A DNA stretch of 64,000 bases from JAVBNT01 sp031551355 (GTDB lineage Bacteria > Vulcanimicrobiota > CADAWZ01): contig JAVBNT010000034.1 in assembly GCA_031551355.1 (NCBI GenBank), positions 22,095-86,094 of the forward strand, written 5' to 3'. This document shows positions 45,017 through 54,913 of the stretch, one piece after another. The notes under the pieces were generated by a model. It was not told the DNA's origin. It made no database searches and was given only the letters and a program-made list of their open reading frames with translations. Positions within the stretch are counted from its first letter, which is position 1. The number at the start of each line of letters is the position of its first letter. Made by a program: the position numbers and the translations under genes.

Positions 45017-46480
45017 TTATCCTCCTTTTAAATTTAAAATAATAATCATTATGCTTAAAGAAATTATTATCAGATCTGCCGTGATATGCGTCAGCAGCGG
45101 GTTCGAAGTGTATATTGTTTTTTCTCCCTGCCTGATTGCCGCCGCTTCAAATGAGATTTCCTCACCTTTTTTAAGCCAGCCGGCCACTTGTATTTCCGTA
45201 CCGTCTTCCGGCAGCGGGATTTGTGGTTTAGACAGTGAGAAAAAGTATAGCGGAAGAGTATATTTTCCGGACTTGACGGCAATTGATTTCTCTTCCATTT
45301 CCTGGGTCTTATAATTGACTATGCCGCCCTTAAACTGAAGCGGATAACCCTTTATGCAGGAAACCGGTGACTCCTCTATCAATTGCTCCAAAGCCACTTC
45401 GCCCATTTTTTTCCATGGTCTTTGCGTTATGTGTATTTTTAAGAGTGTAAGTCCCAACAGAAGCATCGGCAGTGCCGGACTGAGGTTCAGCATTATTGTC
45501 GCAAGAAAGGCAATTGAGAGCAATATTGCCGACATGAACCAGATGTAGTTTTGATCTTTTTGTTTTTTTTCAGGAGATTTTTTACCGGTTTCGCTAAGTG
45601 TTTGCCGGGGATAATGTGAATGAAAGAAATCAACATATTCTTTCCAGTCGGATTGCCAGTAGTTTGTCAGCGTATAATTTCTGTGTTTTCTGAAAGGTAT
45701 AAGCGGATCGGATATGTCAAGAAAGTTCAGTGAGAAGATCAGCTCTGTTAGTTTCTGTGAGATTTCCATTTCCCGTTTTTTTTCTATTTTTTCGATTATG
45801 GCTGAGATGATTTTTATTTCTGCAGTGTCTTCTGTCCGGGGGCTGCTGCCATCCGGCCTTGCCGCATAAAGATTAAGCGACCTTGACGTCAGATACAGGC
45901 ACATATAGGAAATGTAGCATATTTTTGCAAGCGCTCCTGAAAAAGAAACGATGCTGCCTGCCCCGCCTACGGCTTTATGCCTTAAGCCGAGATTGTATAA
46001 AAATCTGGAAATATGGAACAGGCAAAACGGCAAAAAGCCGTTCATCATAAACAGGTGCCGGCATTGGGCTGCTATTTTGTTTTTTTCAAATGCCGACAGG
46101 GCTATAATTTCATCGTCTGTTAACGCCTCCAGCAGGCCTTTGCTGATTACGCATTTTGTCTTTGTGCCGATTATTCCGTAGTGAAACAAAATAGGGTAGG
46201 AAATATCCCATAACCAGATGTCGATATTGTTGTTTTTTCGGTTTATACTCTTTTTAAACAGGTTCAACTTTTCATTTTCATCATCACTTTTTATCCCGGA
46301 AAAAATTTTATCCAGTAGCCGGGGAAAAAAAAGATATTGTATAAGCACCGTCAAAAAAGGGAAAACGAAAGCGACAGGTGCGGATACGTTGAATATATCA
46401 CAGATTATTATGCCAAAATACAGTGAGGCTGCAAAAAACAATATGAAGGTTGAAGCTGCTCCCTGAAGGTATCCAATCAT
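45017..46480 (-). CDS. M48-like membrane protein lacking the HExxH motif (pseudo-peptidase)
   Basis: The 487-residue protein has two N-terminal membrane helices, a segment GLLEALTDDEIIALSAFEKNKIAA and two more hydrophobic segments later (about 320-355), ending in a further helix. This order is that of M48/HtpX-type membrane metallopeptidases, where the same place reads AHExGH. Here the His residues are Phe131 and Lys135 while the central Glu132 remains, so zinc binding and catalysis should be lost. It overlaps the ABC ATPase gene by 4 nt and is the last gene of that operon, suggesting a partner role for the exporter. Confidence 0.55.
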   Translation of the reverse strand: MIGYLQGAASTFILFFAASLYFGIIICDIFNVSAPVAFVFPFLTVLIQYLFFPRLLDKIFSGIKSDDENEKLNLFKKSINRKNNNIDIWLWDISYPILFHYGIIGTKTKCVISKGLLEALTDDEIIALSAFEKNKIAAQCRHLFMMNGFLPFCLFHISRFLYNLGLRHKAVGGAGSIVSFSGALAKICYISYMCLYLTSRSLNLYAARPDGSSPRTEDTAEIKIISAIIEKIEKKREMEISQKLTELIFSLNFLDISDPLIPFRKHRNYTLTNYWQSDWKEYVDFFHSHYPRQTLSETGKKSPEKKQKDQNYIWFMSAILLSIAFLATIMLNLSPALPMLLLGLTLLKIHITQRPWKKMGEVALEQLIEESPVSCIKGYPLQFKGGIVNYKTQEMEEKSIAVKSGKYTLPLYFFSLSKPQIPLPEDGTEIQVAGWLKKGEEISFEAAAIRQGEKTIYTSNPLLTHITADLIIISLSIMIIILNLKGG

Positions 46481-47154
46481 AGATTAGTTGAGGTAATCCT
46501 TCCTTCATCCAGATAATAAACTCTGTCTGCATACGCTGCCACTTTAGGATCGTGCGTAACTATCACTGTCGTTAATTTCTGCTCTTTATTGACGATCCTC
46601 AGCATATCCATTACTTCGCGGGTGCTTTTTGTGTCAAGATTGCCTGTCGGTTCGTCGGCCAGCAGAAGGCCGGGGTTGTTAGCCAAAGCTCTGGCTGTCG
46701 AGACTCTCTGCATTTGTCCGCCGGAAAGGCGGTTTGTGAGTTCATGTGTTTTTTTATCCATTCCCACAAGCTTTAGCAGGTTAAACGCTCTTTGCTGCTG
46801 TTCATTTTTATATGAATTTGCCAGTTGCATAGGCAGCATTACATTTTCAATAACCGACAGAGTCGGCAGCAGATAATAATTTTGAAAAACAAATCCGATA
46901 TGCTCCAGCCTGATCTCTTCCCTTATATACTCAGGCTGCTCGCATATGTTTGTGTCTTCGAGAAATATCTGGCCGAAATTGGGCTTGTCTATGCATCCCA
47001 GCAGATGAAGCAGTGATGATTTTCCTGTTCCTGACGGCCCCATTATTGCCGTGAATTCTCCTGTGCGGAATTCGATACTTACATTTTCCAGAACGCGTAT
47101 TTTTCCTGAGACACCGTCCCAATGCTTATACACGCCGACCATTTTTACTTTCAT
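46477..47154 (-). CDS. MacB/LolD-type ABC transporter ATP-binding protein
   Basis: The 225-residue ATPase has Walker A (GPSGTGKSS), Q-loop (FVFQNYYLLP), signature (LSGGQMQRV), Walker B (LLLADEPTGNLD) and switch His (VTHD). This is the LolD/MacB/FtsE type, which drives mechanotransmission or lipoprotein release rather than classic import. The matching FtsX-like permease is encoded upstream with about 90 nt between. The downstream pseudo-M48 gene overlaps by 4 nt. Confidence 0.92.
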   Translation of the reverse strand: MKVKMVGVYKHWDGVSGKIRVLENVSIEFRTGEFTAIMGPSGTGKSSLLHLLGCIDKPNFGQIFLEDTNICEQPEYIREEIRLEHIGFVFQNYYLLPTLSVIENVMLPMQLANSYKNEQQQRAFNLLKLVGMDKKTHELTNRLSGGQMQRVSTARALANNPGLLLADEPTGNLDTKSTREVMDMLRIVNKEQKLTTVIVTHDPKVAAYADRVYYLDEGRITSTNL

Positions 47155-47244
47155 TCTTGCTCCATAAACGGTTTTTTTGAGATATCTTTCCTGATTATTC
47201 CCGGGAGATGAATACCGTAATTTATCCGGTGTAAGAGGCTCGGC

Positions 47245-48597
47245 TTATTCCCATTTCAGTGACTTTATAATGTCCATCCGGTATATTATAACCGCTGGAA
47301 TTATGGCTCCGGCAATACCGATCATCAGTGACAGTCCCAGCGCATATATTATCAGGTTGAATGTTATGTGGGCCAATGGAAATACGGTCTGAAAAAGAAT
47401 TTTGACGGCCCCGTCAAGGAAGTGTGAGCCAAGAATACCCACTACTATGCCGGCAATTCCGCCCGTTACCGATAAGATAAGGGATTCTATAAAAATCATG
47501 CTGGAAATAGTTGTTCTTGATGCTCCGATCGCCCTTAGTGCTCCGAATTCACGTACCCTCTCAAATGCCGACATCAGCATTGTATTCATTGACGCCGTCG
47601 TTGCGATAAGTATGCCTATAAGGGCAATTGCAAACTGCAGCAGCCAGGCATATTTTACCAGTTCACCTGACGCCCCCTGATATTCCGCGCTTGTTTTTAC
47701 AACTAAATCGGGAAAGTTAATTTGAATTATTTTTTTTGTTTCCGCTGTTTTTCCGGGATTTTCAAGTTGTATCCATATTTCTTTTACCTTGCCGGGAGAG
47801 TCCTCAAGTGTTAGGGCTGTCTGTATGGGGATATAACAGAAATAGTCCTGAAATCCGGCTTTGAATGAGGCTATACCGCATGGTTTAAGCTCTATTTTGT
47901 CGGAACCTGACTTTAAAAACAACGGTGTTCCTGTATTTATATTCAGTTCCTGTGCGATTTTACTCCCGCAAACAAAGGTTTTATCCTCTTCGGTTAAGTC
48001 TTCGGCTTTTCTTCTTAATTCTGTGCAATAAGGATCTTCCACTTGTTGAGCCGGTACCGGCAGCATTCCTTCGACGGGAAGAGCGGAAGGGAAAAACTGT
48101 TTGAAGGTGTTTTCGCCTTCCTGATCGGGTTGGTCAAAAGGAATCCCCCAGAATACGACTGATTTATTATTGATATTTTGCTGCAGTCTTGTTACTCCGA
48201 TGGCTTTTTTGATGTTTGGTATTATCTGTATTCCGTCCGGCGGTGAATTCAAAAAGTCCAGCATATTTCCTTTGTGCTTGGGAAGTTTTTTAAATTCTGC
48301 CGGTTTAACCGGTTTCAGGATTGGTTCATCGGGAATATTTTGTTCGATTGTGATTGATTCCGTTGAAGAACCTATGGCGCCAATAGGTCCGGTTGGCAGG
48401 GATATTGTCGATGACGGCAATATGTAGATGTCGACTCTTCTGGCGGACACTTCTTTTTGAAGGCGCTGATTGAGTCCCTCGGCGATTGAAAGCAGCGAAA
48501 CAAAACTGCCGACCGCAAGAATTACGCCTATTATGGTCAGCAGGCTCCGTTCCTGTTTTCTTAGTATGTTTTTTTTGGCAAGAGAAAGTGCAACCAT
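47245..48597 (-). CDS. MacB-like FtsX-family permease
   Basis: The 450-residue protein has the typical four-helix layout: a first membrane helix (about 18-38), a large extracytoplasmic domain (about 50-320) and three C-terminal helices with the FtsX-type stretch SAFERVREFGALRAIGAS. It partners with the ATPase encoded downstream to export or release a substrate. Start is ATG at 48597. It is divergent from the large repeat protein gene. Confidence 0.88.
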   Translation of the reverse strand: MVALSLAKKNILRKQERSLLTIIGVILAVGSFVSLLSIAEGLNQRLQKEVSARRVDIYILPSSTISLPTGPIGAIGSSTESITIEQNIPDEPILKPVKPAEFKKLPKHKGNMLDFLNSPPDGIQIIPNIKKAIGVTRLQQNINNKSVVFWGIPFDQPDQEGENTFKQFFPSALPVEGMLPVPAQQVEDPYCTELRRKAEDLTEEDKTFVCGSKIAQELNINTGTPLFLKSGSDKIELKPCGIASFKAGFQDYFCYIPIQTALTLEDSPGKVKEIWIQLENPGKTAETKKIIQINFPDLVVKTSAEYQGASGELVKYAWLLQFAIALIGILIATTASMNTMLMSAFERVREFGALRAIGASRTTISSMIFIESLILSVTGGIAGIVVGILGSHFLDGAVKILFQTVFPLAHITFNLIIYALGLSLMIGIAGAIIPAVIIYRMDIIKSLKWE

Positions 48598-48767
48598 GCC
48601 CTTTTATCTGTCCTTTTACAATCAGCTCAATGCTAACATATTTTATTGAATTTTCTCTTTTAATATCTTATCCGGTAACCTTTTAAATCCTTTTTTAAGT
48701 TTCGGGTGATGTTTTGTGTCTTTTATAAGAAAGATTTTTATACGCCGGTATAGAATAACAGTTGATT

Positions 48768-51700
48768 ATGAAAGATGGTAGTGATTTTGAAAATATTGAG
48801 ATTGAGATGACGGAAAATTCCGGCAAAAGCAGCCAGCCGCCGCAAAAAGGGTTTGTCCAAAATGTCGGCCAGGCTTTTTCAGGTTTTTTCTCTAAAGAAA
48901 GTCCTAAGCATTTTCAGCATATTCTTGAGGATTCGTCTGCTCCGGCATACCAGAAAAATATTGCTATCCAGGGTATTTTGCTTAAAAAAATAAAGACGCT
49001 TAATAAGACTTTAATCGCCCTTGTAAAGGGTGAATACGGGGCAACGTCGGATGTAAAAGTCAATTCGGCAAATGCGTTGGCAAAACTGGGCGGATTTTAT
49101 TCACTTGATATTCCCTCCGTGCTTCTCATCGACATTATGGAAATTTATATGAGCACAGCGGAGATAAAATTGTCCGAAGCGCTGCACAACCTCTTCCTGA
49201 GTTCCGATATTTTCCCATACTATAAATTTGCCGCAAAAACTCTTTCTTCGCGGTTTTTGCTTGCCGGTGAAGTCAACGCAATGGTGTGGGAGGTTTATTC
49301 AAGAATTCTTCATCTCTGCTTTGATTTCAGGTACAGGGAAGTTGAACCTGATTTGAAAAATGATTTGAAAAAACTTGGCGTTAACAGTGATAAACAACGA
49401 ACAAAAATAGAACAGTCGATGTATTACGTAAAGCGGCTGATTGGGATTGCGGAAGAAGTCAGGGACAGTTTGTGCTCTTATCTGGAAAAAGAGCCTGATA
49501 TGGCGCAAACGATAGAGTTTATGAAATACCCTTCTCTTACTGCAAGCTATCATGAAAAGTGTAAATTCCATAAGCTGCTGGATCCGATTATGGAGGGGAT
49601 GCTCAGCGACAGGCCCGGTATCCGTTCTCTGGTGATGGATGAGCTGCATGATTTGAAAACTCCGGTAGCGTATGACTTTTACCGATCGGTGATATTAAAA
49701 GAACCGCAGCCGTTCCCCGATGTTCCGGAGCATTTAATACCGATGCTCGCCAATCTATCATGTTTTGACGGGTCGGCTCTTGATATTTTTGTTTCTTTCA
49801 TGAGTACGCCTCCCTCGTTGTATCTTGATTTATATTTTGAAGAGCTTGAAAAATTGTGTATTCAGAATTCAGAAATTCATGCGAAAGTCATTTCGATGGC
49901 TAAGGGATTTGTAAAAAGAGGCGATTGTCCGGATATATCGCTTCAGGAGATAATTTCCCGGATTTTTCCGATTGATATTTCCAAGGAAACTCTTGACCTG
50001 CTGATAAATATGGCATTGGGAAGAGTTAAAATATCTGTTCATACAAGTGCTAAAGCCGCCAGGGTTTTGGTGCAGATGAATACGTCTTCTTTTGAGTTTT
50101 CCGATGATGTGTTCAAGGCACTGGAAATTATAATGACCCATAGCGCCCCTAAGGAAATCAAGGAAAATATTTTCCGCGAAATAAAAAAACACCCCACATC
50201 TCCGAACATGGCATGCCTTGCCAAAGCAGTGTTTGATGTTGATAAGGAAGTTGCTAAAATTGCGCTTAAGTCTTATTTGGAAATCGTAAAAACGGGAAGT
50301 GTGGAGCCGGGAATTTTCAGAGACTTTTTCCTTTCGGTAGGCGAGTCGGAATTATTTCCGATAGAATCTACCGTTACTGTTATAGATTTTCTTAAAAACT
50401 ATGATCATTTGGATGATGTTTTGAAAAAAGCTGTTTCCAGGTATTTTTACAGTGATACCAATGAAATCAGAAACAGTGCTTTTAGCACTTACCAGCTTTG
50501 GTTTGTTTCTGCAGGAACGGAAGCAGAGCACTCTGCTTTTGTCTCGTTCTTTGTGAATATTCTTTCCGATCCTTCATATGTCTGGTCCGATACTTACAGA
50601 AGGGTTGCAACTATTTTGGCTGAGTTTTTGTCCGCTCAGGATCAGGATGTTTCCGCTTATGGCGAGGACATTTTTCTCAAGATTAAATCGGCTCTGGAGT
50701 CTGATATTTCAGACGATTCCAAGACAATTTTGTGCGATTTTATAGAATTTGTTGCTGAGAATGCCGCGCCTAAAGTGAGGATACAGGCAGAGTGGATTAT
50801 GGATATGCTGATAAAAAATCCTCAGACTTCAGAGCCGGTTGCTCTGGCGATTTTAAAAATTATGGTTATGAAACAGGGCTTGCTGATACAGTGTACACAA
50901 CAGGTAATTCGCATGCTTTCAGCTTCTTCAATAAAAACCAAAATTGCCGTTCTGGAATTGCTTGTTTCCGGAATGGCGATGATGCCGAGATATTCCTATG
51001 CGGAAAAACTTGAGGCGTGGAATATGCGTCAGCCCAAGGAACTTTATGAGTTTGTCCAGTGGGAAATAATGATTAACAGAGAAGTAACGCCGCAGCTCCT
51101 TTCTTTTTTGCGTCAGGACTTTTCCAATCAGTCGCTTATGGATATGACGCTTTCTGCTATAAAGCGTATTGATTATGCGAGGAAATTTGCCGGATTTTTG
51201 TTTGAGTTTAAAGATTATCCGTCGAATGAGGTTATTAAACACAGGGCGATAGAGGCCGTTTCTTATCTTTTATATCCTGAATTTTCAATTTCGGAACAAA
51301 AAATATTAAAGGAACTTGGGGAAATGGCGGCTGATAAGTCTTTGCTGAATCCTGTTCGTTCCGCGGCGATGAAAGCGATCAGTAGAATTTGCGACATATC
51401 ACAGTTTGAGCTTTTGACTAACATTGCCTCCGATAATTCTGAAAAAGATGAAATACGTATAATGGCGGTAAAAGCGGTAAATTCATTCAATACTTTTGTC
51501 GTCAACCAGCTTTATGCCTTGATATTGTTGGAGCCGAAGACGTCTGTTCATCTTAAGGAAGTTATTCTTGAAGGCATTGTTGCTTTTGCCGACTCAAGGG
51601 TTATAGAAGCCGTTCTGACTCTCTGGAGCGAGTCTCCGAATACCCAGATTGCTAAATTGTGCAAAAACTTGCTGATCGAGTCCGGGTATGGAGAAATAGC

Positions 51701-52412
51701 AGAGATACATGAACTTTATAATAAAATACAGAGACTGAAAGATGACCATAACGCTTTTTATCTGCGATCTGTGGCGGCTGCGGAAAAACTCGAATCCTTT
51801 CCGGAGCAGACTAAAGCGTTTACTCAGGAGATAAATGAAGTATTGTCCGCTCTTGAAGCATGTGAATCATCAATAGCAAAAGAAACCGAGACGATAAATT
51901 ACGATACGGCTCAATGGGAGTCCACTAAAAATCATATAACCGCACGTATAAGGGAAGTTTTGCCGAATTGGCCTGCGGAAACGAGACCTCCGGCTGATAA
52001 AAAGGCGGTTTTTATGGATTATCAGGAACAGTTGCGTGAAGAAAAAGATAATTATGACCTGCGTCTTGACGGCTGTAACAAAAGACTTGAAGCCAAAAAA
52101 CGGGAAAAAGAGCGTCTTTCTGCAGCATTGTCCGAGATAGAATCGCGTATTGAAGCCGTGAAGATGGAAGAAAACGATCTAAAGGCGGTAATTGATGAGT
52201 TCAATGCGGAGACTCCGCGTGTTGAGAAGCAAATAGAAGCAATTACTTTCGAAGCCGCTTCGCGTGAAGAAAATTTTATGAAAATAATTCCTTCTCTGGA
52301 TCGCGAAAACCATAAGCGGCTGATTGCAGCTTTTGAGCTCAGGGAAGACGAGTGGAATATCAGGAGAACATATTATTTGGCCATTGAAAAAAATATGCCC
52401 GAATCAATGTAA
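48768..52412 (+). CDS. Giant alpha-helical (HEAT/ARM-like) repeat protein with C-terminal coiled coil
   Basis: The protein of about 1214 residues has no signal peptide. Its first 980 or so residues are nearly all helical, with recurring 35-45-residue helix pairs of HEAT/ARM character (such as MALGRVKISVHTSAKAARVL and YEFVQWEIMIN). From about 995 to 1190 there is a charged coiled coil (RLEAKKREKERLSAAL). Such proteins usually serve as scaffolds. I do not recognise a closer family. A TTG six bases before the ATG is also open. It is followed after 5 nt by a HAD hydrolase gene, so they are co-transcribed. Confidence 0.7.
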   Translation: MKDGSDFENIEIEMTENSGKSSQPPQKGFVQNVGQAFSGFFSKESPKHFQHILEDSSAPAYQKNIAIQGILLKKIKTLNKTLIALVKGEYGATSDVKVNSANALAKLGGFYSLDIPSVLLIDIMEIYMSTAEIKLSEALHNLFLSSDIFPYYKFAAKTLSSRFLLAGEVNAMVWEVYSRILHLCFDFRYREVEPDLKNDLKKLGVNSDKQRTKIEQSMYYVKRLIGIAEEVRDSLCSYLEKEPDMAQTIEFMKYPSLTASYHEKCKFHKLLDPIMEGMLSDRPGIRSLVMDELHDLKTPVAYDFYRSVILKEPQPFPDVPEHLIPMLANLSCFDGSALDIFVSFMSTPPSLYLDLYFEELEKLCIQNSEIHAKVISMAKGFVKRGDCPDISLQEIISRIFPIDISKETLDLLINMALGRVKISVHTSAKAARVLVQMNTSSFEFSDDVFKALEIIMTHSAPKEIKENIFREIKKHPTSPNMACLAKAVFDVDKEVAKIALKSYLEIVKTGSVEPGIFRDFFLSVGESELFPIESTVTVIDFLKNYDHLDDVLKKAVSRYFYSDTNEIRNSAFSTYQLWFVSAGTEAEHSAFVSFFVNILSDPSYVWSDTYRRVATILAEFLSAQDQDVSAYGEDIFLKIKSALESDISDDSKTILCDFIEFVAENAAPKVRIQAEWIMDMLIKNPQTSEPVALAILKIMVMKQGLLIQCTQQVIRMLSASSIKTKIAVLELLVSGMAMMPRYSYAEKLEAWNMRQPKELYEFVQWEIMINREVTPQLLSFLRQDFSNQSLMDMTLSAIKRIDYARKFAGFLFEFKDYPSNEVIKHRAIEAVSYLLYPEFSISEQKILKELGEMAADKSLLNPVRSAAMKAISRICDISQFELLTNIASDNSEKDEIRIMAVKAVNSFNTFVVNQLYALILLEPKTSVHLKEVILEGIVAFADSRVIEAVLTLWSESPNTQIAKLCKNLLIESGYGEIAEIHELYNKIQRLKDDHNAFYLRSVAAAEKLESFPEQTKAFTQEINEVLSALEACESSIAKETETINYDTAQWESTKNHITARIREVLPNWPAETRPPADKKAVFMDYQEQLREEKDNYDLRLDGCNKRLEAKKREKERLSAALSEIESRIEAVKMEENDLKAVIDEFNAETPRVEKQIEAITFEAASREENFMKIIPSLDRENHKRLIAAFELREDEWNIRRTYYLAIEKNMPESM

Positions 52413-52417
52413 TATTT

Positions 52418-53110
52418 ATGAACAACAATGTAAAAATAATCGGTCTTGATGCCGACGATACACTTTGGGATAACGAAATATATTTTCGCAGCACGGAGGA
52501 GCGGTTCTGTGAGTTTATGGAGCCTTTCTGTGTTAAAGATCAGGCGTCCGCGGTTTTACTTGAAACCGAGAGGAAGAATATTTCCCTTTACGGATATGGG
52601 ATCAAGTCGTTTATACTGTCGATGATTGAAGCTTCACTGAAACTCAGCAACGGGAAGTGTGAGTCCGCTGTTGTTGAGCGGATTTTGGCACTGGGAAAGA
52701 GTCAGCTAAATGAAAAACCGGTAATTCTTGACGGTGTGATGGATTTTCTTGCAAAAATTCCCGCGTCATACCGGCTTGTTGTCGCCACCAAGGGCGATCT
52801 TTTGGACCAGACAAGAAAATTAAAATTATCGGGATTAGAGAAATATTTTCACCATGTTGAGATAATGTGCGAAAAAAATGAAGAGGATTATTCCTGTTTG
52901 CTCCAGCGGCTTGGAGCAGAACCGGAAAATTTTATGATGATCGGCAATTCCCTTAAATCAGATGTGATTCCCGTTCTTAATATCGGTGCGCACGCCGTGC
53001 ATATACCTTATCATACCCTTTGGCTGCATGAGAAAGTCGATACGGAAATAAACAATCCGCGATTCAGATCTTTTGAGAATCTAAGAGACGTGATTCAGCT
53101 TTTATCGTAA
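52418..53110 (+). CDS. HAD-superfamily phosphatase
   Basis: The 230-residue hydrolase has motif I LDADDTLW (nucleophile Asp11, acid Asp13), motif II VVATKGD, a Lys before the last motif (KNEEDY region) and motif IV IGNSLKSDV. A helical cap lies between motifs I and II. The substrate is unknown. It starts 5 nt after the giant repeat protein gene. Confidence 0.88.
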   Translation: MNNNVKIIGLDADDTLWDNEIYFRSTEERFCEFMEPFCVKDQASAVLLETERKNISLYGYGIKSFILSMIEASLKLSNGKCESAVVERILALGKSQLNEKPVILDGVMDFLAKIPASYRLVVATKGDLLDQTRKLKLSGLEKYFHHVEIMCEKNEEDYSCLLQRLGAEPENFMMIGNSLKSDVIPVLNIGAHAVHIPYHTLWLHEKVDTEINNPRFRSFENLRDVIQLLS

Positions 53111-53238
53111 TAAATTTCGCCTTTGATATTTTCTATACAATGGAAAGTCCTGTAAGAACGTTTTCAAAAATAATATTTATGTTTAGAACTCTCTGTTTGG
53201 CTTGGGGTGAGGGCAATAGATAATCCAATGATATTAAG

Positions 53239-53409
53239 TTAACACTACAGCGAACACAATAAAATTCCGATATTACTGCAGCAAATCAATAACTAATTCT
53301 CCCTTACACAGGCGTTTCAATACAGTTTTGATGTTGCAAAATCTACTTTGAATTTGCATACTGTGTTTGCAATGTCTACAGTTTTAAAAACTGTTCGTTG
53401 TAGTGTTAA
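53239..53409. mobile_element. MITE-like element 3 (171 bp)
   Basis: Terminal inverted repeats of 18 nt, TTAACACTACAGCGAACA (53239-53256) and TGTTCGTTGTAGTGTTAA (53392-53409), match at 17 of 18 positions. The inside is AT-rich and non-coding. The pattern is that of a miniature inverted-repeat element moved by a transposase elsewhere. Confidence 0.65.
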
Positions 53410-53421
53410 GAGAAAAGTGTT

Positions 53422-53497
53422 TCTCACAGAGAAGAGGAGAACACAGAGAGTTTTTAACCGGCATTTATCCTCCGTGGCCTCTGTGCCCTCTGTGAGA
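53422..53497. repeat. Inverted CACAGAG-type intergenic repeat
   Basis: TCTCACAGAG (53422-53431) is the exact complement of CTCTGTGAGA (53488-53497), with further imperfect matches such as CACAGAGAG and CCTCTGTG between. Sequences of this kind are common intergenic repeats in unrelated bacterial genomes and are often miscalled as short genes. Confidence 0.55.
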
Positions 53498-53980
53498 GAT
53501 CCAAAGATGTCAAAATCGGCTATGAAAAATACTAACTTAATGACATTGATAGATAATAGGCTTAATACTGTTATTTCTGAGTAAATGCAGTTGTTTGATG
53601 TGCAGAAACTTATGGCGGAGATAGCGGGTTACCGTTCGCGTATTTTTTATGGATTCTATCAAACCGAACAGCGTCGCGAAAGAAGTAAGCTGCATTGAGG
53701 TTTGTCCGGATTTAAAATACGCGTAAAATGGTCGCTGTCGGGAGCTTTTTCGTTCCTGTGCGTCAAACAATAGCATTTTTACCGGGTTACTCTTGGACAA
53801 AATAAATTTAATGCTTATAGTTTGTAAATAAACATCGTATGTTATATCTGTTCGCGCAAATAGCTCTGGAGGTATAATTATATCTCACTGGAAATGATGC
53901 TCAGTGTTGACGATCCAGGTAAGAAAAAAGCGTATTTTATAAAGTATTAAACAATTTGTAGTTTAGAGGCGGGTACAATA

Positions 53981-54913
53981 TTATACCAGACTGCGGCACC
54001 AGTCAAGCGTATCCTTAATACTTGCCTCGAGCGGTATTTGAGGCGTCCACCCTGTATCGGCAGTAATTTTTTCGATATCAGCCTTTATTTCCGGCGTATC
54101 GGAAGGCCGGAATTTATTTAAGTCGGTTTCTACCGCAATATCCTTTGTACTCATTGAGATTATTAATTTCAATATTTCATTAATTTCGACGGATTTTCCG
54201 CTGCCGACATTGTAGATTTCACCGCTTTGACCTTTTTGTATGAGCACACAATAGGCCCGTACAATGTCCCTTACGTCAGTAAAGTCGCGTTTTGATGATA
54301 AGTTTCCAACTTTAATGACCGGAAGTATTGCTGCTTTTTCTATTTCGGCAACCTGTTTGCAAAAATCCGCAACCACAAAAGCCGGATTTTGTCCGGGACC
54401 GATGTGGTTAAATGCTCTTGCCGTAACGATGTCCATTCCGTATGCTTCGGAATAAATATTGGCCAGCATGCCGCAGCAAGCTTTGGTCATTGCATAGATG
54501 TTCAGGGGATTTAAGCGGCGTGTCTCGCTTATTGTAGGTGTCGGCTGGCGTCCGTATTCTTCCGATGAACCGATGAGTAAAATTTTTGCCGGTAATTTGT
54601 TTGCTTTTACCGACTCAAGCAGATTCAGCGTTCCTTTGATGTTGATATCTATTGTTTCCGCAGGCTTTTTCCAGGAAGCGGCTACCGAACTTTGCGCCGC
54701 CAGATGAAATATATAATCCGGTTTTTCATTTTTTAATATTTTTTCAAGCTGATAGTGATCAGATATGTCCAAATCATAGGTGCTGACATCATTATCACAG
54801 AATGTTTCTCCCGGAATTATTGTTGCCGTTATATCCCAGTTCTCATTCTCTCTTATATATGAAACCAGATGTTTGCCGACAAAACCCGCAGCTCCGGTTA
54901 TAAGTGCTTTCAT
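53981..54913 (-). CDS. rmd: GDP-4-keto-6-deoxy-D-mannose reductase (RMD-type)
   Basis: The 310-residue short-chain dehydrogenase has the NAD(P) motif GAAGFVGKHL, HLAAQSSV, the catalytic YxxxK (YAMTK) and GSSEEYG. Signatures NHIGPGQNPAFV and GNLSSKRDFTDVRD mark the RMD family. It reduces the Gmd product to GDP-D-rhamnose; a GDP-6-deoxy-talose product is also possible. It overlaps gmd by 4 nt. A short intergenic gap ends the cluster towards the repeat island. Confidence 0.88.
   Translation of the reverse strand: MKALITGAAGFVGKHLVSYIRENENWDITATIIPGETFCDNDVSTYDLDISDHYQLEKILKNEKPDYIFHLAAQSSVAASWKKPAETIDINIKGTLNLLESVKANKLPAKILLIGSSEEYGRQPTPTISETRRLNPLNIYAMTKACCGMLANIYSEAYGMDIVTARAFNHIGPGQNPAFVVADFCKQVAEIEKAAILPVIKVGNLSSKRDFTDVRDIVRAYCVLIQKGQSGEIYNVGSGKSVEINEILKLIISMSTKDIAVETDLNKFRPSDTPEIKADIEKITADTGWTPQIPLEASIKDTLDWCRSLV

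Larger units (their letters stand above)
53111..53980. other. Gene-poor island with repeats
   Basis: No convincing gene is seen in these 870 bases. They hold a MITE-like element (53239-53409), an inverted CACAGAG-type repeat (53422-53497) and an inverted pair CGCGTATTTT/AAAATACGCG (53637-53646 and 53714-53723). Open frames of 78 and 87 codons overlap these repeats and have no ribosome-binding site or recognisable family. Confidence 0.55.

Noticed and set aside
53348..53584. A 78-codon frame in the repeat island
   Set aside because: It spans the end of a MITE-like element and a CACAGAG-type repeat, so the open frame is probably accidental.
53537..53800. An 87-codon minus-strand frame in the repeat island
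   Set aside because: No start signal and no family resemblance; overlaps inverted repeats.
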